Both the position numbers and the translations under genes were made by a program. Below are positions 1 through 5,022 of a DNA stretch of 5,022 nucleotides, piece by piece. This stretch comes from an uncultured Collinsella sp. Its GTDB lineage: Bacteria; Actinomycetota; Coriobacteriia; Coriobacteriales; Coriobacteriaceae. Numbering within the stretch: the stretch's first letter is position 1; every line of letters starts with the position of its first letter. Under the pieces are notes generated by a model. The model was not told the origin of the DNA. It saw only the letters and a program-made list of their open reading frames with translations, and ran no database searches. The DNA is taken from contig CAUDAE010000128.1 in assembly GCA_958447445.1 (NCBI GenBank), positions 1 through 5,022 on the forward strand, in the 5' to 3' direction.

Positions 1-381
1 GCGTACGGCCAGGTGTCCGCGGCGTACGGTATTCCGCGGGACGATCCGGCTCGAGCGACCGCGATTCAGGATGCGCTGCATGTGGCCGCTATGCCGCCGT
101 ATCGCATTATGGATGCCTGCGGGCGTGCGCTGGCGCTGCTCGAGGACATGGCCGACAAGGGCTCGCGTCAGCTGCTGTCCGATGTGGCGTGCGGCGCCGT
201 GTTCTGCCGTGCCGCTATGCAAGGCGCGAGTTTGACGCTCTTTGCGAACACCACGTCTATGAAGGATCGGGCACGCGCTGAGGAGCTCGAGGCGGCGTGC
301 GATGAGCTGCTGGATACGTGGCTGCCGCGCGCCGATGCGCTGGCGCGCCGTGCCGCCGATGCCGCCAGGAAGAGGGGATAG
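1..381 (+). CDS. fchA: Cyclodeaminase/cyclohydrolase family protein (FchA/FTCD_C-like), 3' part
   Basis: The reading frame is open from the left edge to a TAG at 379-381, so only the last 126 residues are seen; the family is usually about 200 residues, so roughly the first 80 are missing. The family member either deaminates 5-formimidoyl-THF to 5,10-methenyl-THF or hydrolyses methenyl-THF to 10-formyl-THF, in the cytoplasm. The clearest family signature is SDVACGAVFCRAAMQGA (visible residues 60-76), followed by LFANTTSMKD (residues 80-89); it matches the usual pattern SD..VGA...RAA..GA....N..S.KD. The rest is helical and alanine-rich, as expected of this all-helical fold. The gene ends 2 bases before folD, and its last codons carry folD's ribosome binding site, so the two are surely co-transcribed. 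The neighbour favours the methenyl-THF cyclohydrolase role, but the sequence alone cannot separate the two reactions. The symbol is by family resemblance. Confidence 0.85.
   Translation, partial: AYGQVSAAYGIPRDDPARATAIQDALHVAAMPPYRIMDACGRALALLEDMADKGSRQLLSDVACGAVFCRAAMQGASLTLFANTTSMKDRARAEELEAACDELLDTWLPRADALARRAADAARKRG
367..377 (+). promoter_or_regulatory. Ribosome binding site of folD, inside the end of fchA
   Basis: AGGAAGAGGGG lies within the last codons of the upstream gene and ends 6 bases before the ATG at 384. This spacing decides the folD start. The in-frame ATG upstream at 318 lies inside the fchA reading frame and lacks such a site. The layout suggests translational coupling of the two folate genes. 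Confidence 0.75.
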
Positions 382-383
382 CC

Positions 384-1238
384 ATGGCCGAGCTGCTCAA
401 AGGGGCCCCTGTTGCCCGCGCTTTGACCGAGGAACTCGCCGCTCGTTGCGCTGCCCTGCGCGAACAGGGCATCGTGCCGACGCTGGCCATCGTTCGCGTG
501 GGCGAGCGCGAGGATGATCTGTCCTACGAGCGTGGTGCCCTCAAGCGCTGCGAAAAGGTTGGCATTGAGGCTTGTCGCGTTTTGCTTCCTGCCGATGTTT
601 CTCAGGATGAGCTGCTGGCGGCTATTAAGGACATTAATACCGATCCCGCTGTTCACGGCTGCCTGATGTTCCGCCCGCTGCCCGCTGGGCTTGACGAGGA
701 TTCGGTTGCCGCGGCACTTGATCCCGCCAAGGATGTTGACTCCATGACGCCGGCCTCGCTGCTTACCACGCTTTCGGGGCGCGGCGAGGGTTTTGCTCCC
801 TGCACGGCCGAGGCAGTGTTAGCGTTGCTGGATCATTACGGCGTTGAGCTGGATGGAGCTAAGGTTGCTGTGGTCGGGCGCTCGCTGGTGATTGGGCGTC
901 CTGTTGCCGTCATGCTTACGGCGCGCAATGCCACCGTGACGACGTGCCATACGCATACGCGCGACCTTGCTGCCGAGTGCCGTGCGGCTGATATTGTGGT
1001 TGCGGCCGTTGGGCGCGCGCACACGATTGGTGTGGACGCGGTTCGCGAGGGCCAGACGATCATCGATGTTGGCATTAATTGGGATGAGGCTGCCGGAAAG
1101 CTGATCGGTGACGTCGATTTTGATGCTGCGGAGCCGATTGTTGATGCCATCACGCCCGTGCCGGGCGGCGTGGGAGCTGTGACGACGGCGATCCTTGCCA
1201 AACACGTGATCGAAGCGGCCGAGCGCGCATCGAAATAG
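384..1238 (+). CDS. folD: Methylene-THF dehydrogenase FolD, probably lacking cyclohydrolase activity
   Basis: A complete protein of 284 residues, the normal FolD length. It should oxidise 5,10-methylene-THF to methenyl-THF with NAD(P)+ in the cytoplasm. Visible family marks are the substrate-side Tyr48 in DDLSYERGALKRCEKVGI, KDVDS (116-120) holding the folate-binding Asp119, the dinucleotide-binding loop VVGRSLVIGRP (163-173) and ITPVPGGVG (256-264). Two key residues of bifunctional enzymes differ. The catalytic lysine of the Y-x-x-x-K motif (Lys56 in human MTHFD1) is Ala52, and the glutamine of the VQLPL motif (human Gln100) is Phe96 in MFRPLP. Mutagenesis of the human enzyme showed that the lysine is needed for cyclohydrolase but not dehydrogenase activity, so this enzyme is inferred to be a monofunctional dehydrogenase. 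The adjacent FchA-like gene could supply the missing activity. The usual GVGPMT is GVGAVT here. Cofactor preference cannot be judged. Confidence 0.95.
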   Translation: MAELLKGAPVARALTEELAARCAALREQGIVPTLAIVRVGEREDDLSYERGALKRCEKVGIEACRVLLPADVSQDELLAAIKDINTDPAVHGCLMFRPLPAGLDEDSVAAALDPAKDVDSMTPASLLTTLSGRGEGFAPCTAEAVLALLDHYGVELDGAKVAVVGRSLVIGRPVAVMLTARNATVTTCHTHTRDLAAECRAADIVVAAVGRAHTIGVDAVREGQTIIDVGINWDEAAGKLIGDVDFDAAEPIVDAITPVPGGVGAVTTAILAKHVIEAAERASK

Positions 1239-1273
1239 GCGTTTTGAAGCTGTTTTGAGGGGTTAGTTCTATA

Positions 1274-1512
1274 CCCCATGGACAAAAAATGCCAAATATG
1301 AGTACTGTTGCCAAGATTGTCACATATAATTTAGGTTAATTTGGCTCTCTAACGATATTTATTATCGATAGAGAGCCTATTTTATTGGACCTATGGGGAA
1401 TTACATCATCTAATTATTGAACAAATGTAGACTTTCGACACCCATGCATAGCAAAATTGCTGTTACTAAATTGGTGACAGTACTCATATTTGGCATTTTT
1501 TGACCACAGGGG
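1274..1512. repeat. AT-rich element bounded by a long inverted repeat (REP-pair or MITE-like)
   Basis: The left arm at 1283-1308 and the right arm at 1477-1502 are perfect reverse complements over 26 bases, including TGCCAAATATGAGTACTG and a run of six A (left) or six T (right). Pairing continues inward through two G-U-type positions to CCAA/TTGG (1311-1314 with 1471-1474), and outward imperfectly to CCCC (1274-1277) and GGGG (1509-1512). The interior between the arms is only about one third GC, against clearly GC-rich genes on both sides, which suggests a separate origin. It has no coding potential. The outward-facing T-runs on each strand mean a transcript from either side could end in a hairpin plus U-tract, so the element may also act as a two-way terminator. 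No transposase gene is present. Whether the sequence is repeated elsewhere in the genome cannot be seen here. Confidence 0.8.
1343..1384 (+). terminator. Nested stem-loop followed by a T-rich run, possible terminator
   Basis: GGCTCTCTAACGAT (1343-1356) pairs with ATCGATAGAGAGCC (1364-1377): 13 of 14 positions match, with one A-A mismatch and a 7-base loop (ATTTATT). TATTTTA follows directly, resembling the U-tract of an intrinsic terminator. It lies about 100 bases after the folD stop, so it could end the fchA-folD transcript. It also sits inside the larger inverted repeat and may instead be a structural part of that element. The stem base is GC-rich but the apex is AT-rich, so terminator strength is uncertain. 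Confidence 0.5.
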
Positions 1513-1594
1513 TTGCCGGGGCTGTGGCTTCGCCCTTTTTTCGCCGAAGCGATACACTGTTGCCGTTTGATTTCTTCGCTCAAGGAGGATGCGC
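1513..1594 (+). promoter_or_regulatory. Leader of the C69 peptidase gene with a strong ribosome binding site
   Basis: AAGGAGG at 1582-1588 ends 6 bases before the ATG at 1595 and directly abuts the other in-frame ATG at 1589, so it selects 1595. Upstream, a short stem (GCTTCG 1527-1532 with CGAAGC 1545-1550) flanks a pyrimidine-rich loop. TACACT at 1553-1558 is a poor -10 candidate without a convincing -35 box. TTGACC at 1500-1505 resembles a -35 box but has no -10 at the right distance. The promoter is therefore not located with confidence; only the ribosome binding site is firm. Confidence 0.6.
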
Positions 1595-3118
1595 ATGCCG
1601 TGCACAACGATTTTGGTTGGTAAGAACGCGAGCTACGACGGGTCGACCCTGGTCGCGCGTAACGAGGACTCGTCCAACGGGGTGTTTGAGCCCAAACGTA
1701 TGCGCGTGGTGCATCCCGACGAGCAGCCGCGCGTCTACACAAGCGTCCTGAGCCACCTGACTGTTGAGCTGCCCGATAACCCCATGCGCTACACGTGCGT
1801 CCCCGATGTTGTCCCGGGCCACGGCATCTGGGCCGAGGCCGGTTTCAACGAGCTCAATGTGGGCATGTCCGCAACCGAGACGCTCACCACCAACGAGCGC
1901 GTCCGCGGTGCCGACCCGCTCGTCGACTACGTACCCGCCAAGGGCAACAAGGGCGAGGACGGCTATGTGCCGGCGCAGTCTGGTGGCCTGGGCGAGGAGG
2001 ACATGGTGACCCTGGTCCTGCCGTATGCCAAGTCCGCCCGCGACGGCGTTCGTATCCTGGGCGACCTGCTCGAGCGCTACGGCACCTACGAGAACAACGG
2101 CATCGCCTTTAGCGACGTGGACGAGATCTGGTGGCTCGAGACCATCGGCGGCCACCACTGGATTGCCAAGCGCGTGCCCGACGACGCCTATGTGACCATG
2201 CCCAACCAACTGGGCATCGACAGCTTTGACCTGGACGACGCCGAGGGCGCCCAGGCAGATCATATGTGCTCCGCCGACCTGCGCTCCTGGATGGCCGAGT
2301 GGCATCTGGATCTGACGCTGGGCGTCGAGTGCGACGGTCCCGCTGCGGTCTTCAGCCCGCGCGAGGCCTTTGGCTCGCACAGTGACAGCGACCACGTCTA
2401 CAACACGCCGCGCGCCTGGTACATGCAGCGCTGCCTCAACCCCAGCGATGTGTGGGACGGTCCCGAGGCCGACTACACGCCCGAGAGCGACGACATCCCC
2501 TGGAGCCGCGTGCCCGAGCGCAAGGTGACCATCGAGGACATCAAGTACGTGCTTTCGAGCCACTACCAGGGCACGGAGTACGACTGCTACGGCAGCAAGG
2601 GCACGCCCGCCACGCGCGGCGCCTATCGTCCCATCGGCATCAACCGCAACAGCCAGCTCGCCGTGCTGCAGCTGCGCCCCTATGCGCAGCCGGCCTATCG
2701 CGCCGTGCAGTGGACGGCGTTCGGCTCCAACTCGTTTAACGCTCTGGTTCCGCTGTACGCCAACGTCGAGACCATGCCCGAGTACTATGCCGACACGCAG
2801 GCTCGCGTGACGTCCGAAAACTTCTACTGGGCCAACCGCCTGATCGGCGCGCTGGCCGACGTCCGCTTCCATGAATGCGGCCGCGCCGTGGAGGACTACC
2901 AGGAGAAGGTCGGCGGCATGGGCCACAAGCAGATCCATGATGTCGACGCTGCCGTAGCCGCTCTGCCCGAGGCCGAGGTACCTGCTGAGCTTGCACGCGC
3001 CAACGAGGCCTTTGCCGAGCGTGTTCGCGTGGAGACCGATGCTCTACTGGGCAAGGTGCTGTACACCACGAGCTGCGCCATGAAGAACTCTTTCGCGATG
3101 AACGACAACGTGAGGTAG
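1595..3118 (+). CDS. pepD: C69-family dipeptidase (PepD-like, N-terminal nucleophile hydrolase)
   Basis: A complete protein of 507 residues, the usual size for MEROPS family C69. These enzymes cleave dipeptides using an N-terminal cysteine nucleophile. The start MPCTTILVGKNASYDGST places that cysteine at residue 3, and GSTLVARNED (16-25) is the typical strand pair that follows. Other family-like stretches are AGFNELNVGMSATET with a following NERV, DEIWWLETIGGHHWIAKRVPDDAY (about residues 178-201), and, in the C-terminal half, NSQLAVLQLRPYAQP then AVQWTAFGSNSFNALVPLY. There is no signal peptide or membrane segment, so it probably acts in the cytoplasm on imported peptides. The ATG at 1595 is preferred over 1589 because of ribosome binding site spacing and because it gives the short Met-Pro-Cys start. 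Codons are strongly C-ending (GAC, AAC, GCC), more so than in folD, which suggests high expression. It appears to be transcribed alone. Confidence 0.93.
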   Translation: MPCTTILVGKNASYDGSTLVARNEDSSNGVFEPKRMRVVHPDEQPRVYTSVLSHLTVELPDNPMRYTCVPDVVPGHGIWAEAGFNELNVGMSATETLTTNERVRGADPLVDYVPAKGNKGEDGYVPAQSGGLGEEDMVTLVLPYAKSARDGVRILGDLLERYGTYENNGIAFSDVDEIWWLETIGGHHWIAKRVPDDAYVTMPNQLGIDSFDLDDAEGAQADHMCSADLRSWMAEWHLDLTLGVECDGPAAVFSPREAFGSHSDSDHVYNTPRAWYMQRCLNPSDVWDGPEADYTPESDDIPWSRVPERKVTIEDIKYVLSSHYQGTEYDCYGSKGTPATRGAYRPIGINRNSQLAVLQLRPYAQPAYRAVQWTAFGSNSFNALVPLYANVETMPEYYADTQARVTSENFYWANRLIGALADVRFHECGRAVEDYQEKVGGMGHKQIHDVDAAVAALPEAEVPAELARANEAFAERVRVETDALLGKVLYTTSCAMKNSFAMNDNVR

Positions 3119-3152
3119 GGATTTCCCGTCGATCGAATAGTGCTAAAACGCT

Positions 3153-3182
3153 TTGTCGCTTTCACTCAATCTTGGGTACAAG
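3153..3182 (+). promoter_or_regulatory. Weak candidate promoter for the phasin-like/aarF operon
   Basis: TTGTCG at 3153-3158 (4 of 6 to the -35 consensus) and TACAAG at 3177-3182 (4 of 6 to the -10 consensus) are 18 bases apart, about 36 bases before the start codon. The location between two genes fits, but the match could be chance. No clear terminator for the upstream peptidase is visible in this 99-base gap. Confidence 0.3.
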
Positions 3183-3217
3183 AACGCCAATGCAGTTGTT
3201 TGTGATTGGAGACAACC

Positions 3218-3634
3218 ATGGTTATGAAACTCGATCAGCTTGTTAACGGCGCTATTAACGTTGGCTTTGGCGCCGCCGCCGTTGCCGTCGAGGGCAGCAA
3301 GAAGGTTCTCGACGACCTTAATACCAAGGGCGAGCAGGTTCGCAAGGACGCCGGCGCTCCCGATATCGCCCGCAGTGTGTCCGACATGTTCGAGCAGGCC
3401 GGCGGTACCATCTCCGATCTGACCGAGCGTCTGGGCATGCAGGGCGAGACCGCGGCCCAGCGCGTGCTCGATGAGCTCATCCTTGCTCGCGTCCGCGTTA
3501 TGACCGCGTCCGAGCGCACGGCCTTCCTGGCCCACGTGCGCGACATCGTCGATTCGGTCGAGGACAACGTGACCTCGGTGCCCGTCGAGTCCGTTGAGCC
3601 CGACGATGCGAAGGATACCGAAGAGGCCGAGTAG
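3218..3634 (+). CDS. Phasin-like small helical protein next to AarF/UbiB kinase
   Basis: A protein of 138 residues. The start at ATG 3218 is chosen because GGAGA (3208-3212) sits 5 bases upstream; the TTG at 3206 would overlap this site, and ATG 3224 is also possible. The N-terminal part (about 8-40) has a small-residue, mildly hydrophobic helix (GAINVGFGAAAVAVEGSKKVLDDL) followed by a charged TKGEQVRKDAG turn. This resembles phasin-superfamily proteins, which are mostly known for coating polyhydroxyalkanoate granules. A middle helical region (about 47-110) is rich in DLTERL and LDELILARVRV type heptads, consistent with a coiled coil. The last 27 residues are an acidic tail with 11 Asp or Glu. 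There is no signal peptide, and the alanine-rich helix is too polar for a firm membrane call. It lies 8 bases before the kinase gene, so the two are probably co-translated. The phasin name is structural resemblance only; no granule-forming enzyme is seen here, and its true role is unknown. Confidence 0.8.
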   Translation: MVMKLDQLVNGAINVGFGAAAVAVEGSKKVLDDLNTKGEQVRKDAGAPDIARSVSDMFEQAGGTISDLTERLGMQGETAAQRVLDELILARVRVMTASERTAFLAHVRDIVDSVEDNVTSVPVESVEPDDAKDTEEAE

Positions 3635-3642
3635 CAGCGCAG

Positions 3643-5022
3643 ATGGCAGATTCCACCACCGATTACAACAAACTAGATCCCCTGGGTGACGAGGCGGCGG
3701 TTGTCGATGAGGTCGATGCCGCCGTCTCGGGCGCTCGCAAAAAGCCGCGCGCTGTCGATATGGTCCCCGAGGAGCCCGACGCGATGGCGCCGGACGAGGA
3801 ATATCAGCTCACACCGGCGGGTCGTCGCGAACGCATTGGGCAGATTGTTCGCTTGGTCAAAAAGTACCGTGTGTGGGATAACCTCACGCCGGTTCGCTTG
3901 CGCCGCCTGCTCGAGGAGCTCGGCCCCATGTTCGTCAAGATGGGGCAGATTCTGGCCAACCGGTCCGAGATTCTGCCGCAGCGCTTTTGCGATGAGCTGC
4001 GCCGTCTGCGTTCCGACGTGGAGCCGGTGCCGTACGAGGTAGTGCTCCGCTGCTTGGAAGAGGAATACGGCCTGCGCCTGGGGGAGATGTTCGATGCGAT
4101 CGACCCCAATCCGCTTGGTAGCGCATCGCTCGCGCAGGTGCACCGCGCTCGTCTGGTGACGGGCGAGGACGTGGCCGTCAAGGTGCAGCGCCCCGGTGCG
4201 CAGCAGGTTATGGCGCAGGACATCGATATCATCCGCTCGGTGGTGCGTATCGTTTCCAAGTTCGTCAACACCGATCAATTCGTTGACCTGCACGGCGTGG
4301 TCGAGGAGCTGTGGACCTCGTTTCGCGAGGAGACCAACTTTTTGGCCGAGGCCAAAAACCTCAATGACTTTTACGAGTTCCATAAGAGCGTTCATGGCGT
4401 GACGTGCCCTAAATCCTATCTGGACCTGTGCACCGAGCACGTGGTGGTTATGGACTACGTCGACGGCATTTCGATCGCCGATCCTGAACGCTTAGTGGCC
4501 GAGGGCTATGACTTGGAAAAGATCGGTGCCGCGATTGTTGAGGACTACTCGACGCAGGTGCTCGACGACGGCTTTTTCCATGCCGACCCGCATGCGGGAA
4601 ACATCATCCTCAAGGACGGCATCGTTTACTTTATCGACTTGGGCATGGTCGGACGCATGTCGAGCCACGACCGCGGTATCGTCAAGGATATGATCTTTGC
4701 CGTGGCCGAGGGCGACGTGCCAAAGCTCAAGGATTCGCTCATGCGCTTTGCCGTGACGCGCGGCGACTCGGCTGAGCTCGATCATTCGGCCTTTTTGTCA
4801 GATTTGGACTTTATCGTGGCTGACTTTGCGGGCCTTGACCTGAAGGATCTGGATATCGGCGAGTTTTTGACCTCGTTGTTAAACCTCGCGCGTAAGAATG
4901 ACGTTGAGCTGCCGAGCGTGGTGACGATGTTCGCCCGCGGCATGGTGACGCTCGAGGGCCTGTTGACCGAGTACATGCCCAACGTCAACATGATCCAGAT
5001 CATCCAGACGCACATCAAAAAC
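3643..5022 (+). CDS. AarF/UbiB (ABC1) family atypical kinase, 3' end beyond window
   Basis: An open frame with no stop before the right edge; 460 residues are seen of a family that is usually about 530-560. Family motifs appear in order: ELGPMFVKMGQILANRSEILP with the KxGQ motif at 99-102, PLGSASLAQVHRA (157-169) in place of the glycine-rich loop of ordinary kinases, VAVKVQRPG with Lys180, REETNFLAEAKN with Glu236, VVVMDYVDG (267-275), the catalytic loop HADPHAGN (313-320) and the metal-binding FIDLG with Asp332. All the residues expected for ATP binding are present. The C-terminal membrane helices of UbiB proteins would lie beyond the window. The first 55 residues are an acidic, low-complexity extension before the usual domain start. 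The family supports ubiquinone biosynthesis in proteobacteria; in an anaerobic actinobacterium the target is unknown. The ATG follows the phasin-like stop by 8 bases and lacks a strong ribosome binding site, which suggests translational coupling. Confidence 0.92.
   Translation, partial: MADSTTDYNKLDPLGDEAAVVDEVDAAVSGARKKPRAVDMVPEEPDAMAPDEEYQLTPAGRRERIGQIVRLVKKYRVWDNLTPVRLRRLLEELGPMFVKMGQILANRSEILPQRFCDELRRLRSDVEPVPYEVVLRCLEEEYGLRLGEMFDAIDPNPLGSASLAQVHRARLVTGEDVAVKVQRPGAQQVMAQDIDIIRSVVRIVSKFVNTDQFVDLHGVVEELWTSFREETNFLAEAKNLNDFYEFHKSVHGVTCPKSYLDLCTEHVVVMDYVDGISIADPERLVAEGYDLEKIGAAIVEDYSTQVLDDGFFHADPHAGNIILKDGIVYFIDLGMVGRMSSHDRGIVKDMIFAVAEGDVPKLKDSLMRFAVTRGDSAELDHSAFLSDLDFIVADFAGLDLKDLDIGEFLTSLLNLARKNDVELPSVVTMFARGMVTLEGLLTEYMPNVNMIQIIQTHIKN

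Noticed and set aside
318..383. Extended start for folD at 318
   Set aside because: It would add 22 residues overlapping the fchA coding region. The ATG at 384 has a well spaced ribosome binding site and gives the normal FolD N-terminus.
1308..1330. TTGCCA (1308-1313) with TATAAT (1325-1330) as a promoter inside the repeat
   Set aside because: The -10 box is perfect, but the spacer is only 11 bases and no better -35 box lies at 16-18 bases. In such AT-rich DNA a TATAAT is likely by chance.
1258..1514. AGGGGTT at 1258-1264 and 1508-1514 as a target-site duplication of the inverted-repeat element
   Set aside because: The left copy lies about 10 bases outside the left arm while the right copy overlaps the right arm's end, so the placement is asymmetric and a 7-base match in G-rich sequence may be chance.
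1410..1742. A minus-strand open frame running from the peptidase gene's start into the repeat
   Set aside because: It crosses the inverted-repeat arm and the peptidase start, has no ribosome binding site or family resemblance, and looks like a spurious frame.
1580..2938. A 452-codon open frame antisense to the peptidase gene
   Set aside because: It mirrors the C69 gene, whose family motifs are unmistakable. Strong C-ending codon bias leaves the antisense frame free of stops, and its translation is a valine, alanine and histidine rich sequence with no recognisable domain.
3673..4440. A 255-codon open frame antisense to the UbiB-like kinase
   Set aside because: It overlaps the conserved kinase motifs on the + strand, has no family resemblance and is explained by base composition.

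Overview
The window looks like chromosomal DNA from a high-GC anaerobic actinobacterium, most likely a Collinsella-like member of the Coriobacteriia. This rests on the GC-rich codon use, the formimidoyl-THF cyclodeaminase/FolD pair, a C69 peptidase and an AarF/UbiB kinase beside a phasin-like protein. The taxon is inferred from recognition, not from any search. All five genes lie on the + strand.

Region 1 (1-1238) holds one-carbon metabolism. The 3' part of a FchA/FTCD_C-type cyclodeaminase/cyclohydrolase runs in from the left edge. Two bases after its stop comes folD, an intact methylene-THF dehydrogenase. This FolD lacks the lysine and glutamine that the bifunctional enzymes use for cyclohydrolase chemistry. 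The two genes therefore probably split the work: FolD does the dehydrogenase step and the FchA-like partner the cyclohydrolase step.

Region 2 (1239-1594) is a 356-base gap with no gene. Most of it is an AT-rich insert of about 240 bases bounded by a long inverted repeat with a perfect 26-base core, with a second stem-loop nested inside. It looks like a REP-pair or MITE-type element that may also terminate transcription.

Region 3 (1595-3118) is a complete C69-family dipeptidase (PepD-like Ntn hydrolase), probably cytoplasmic, with its nucleophile cysteine at residue 3 and a strong ribosome binding site.

Region 4 (3119-5022) starts with a 99-base gap containing a weak promoter candidate. A small phasin-like helical protein with an acidic tail follows, and 8 bases later an AarF/UbiB atypical kinase that runs off the right edge. 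These last two look like an operon whose substrate or pathway cannot be read from the sequence.
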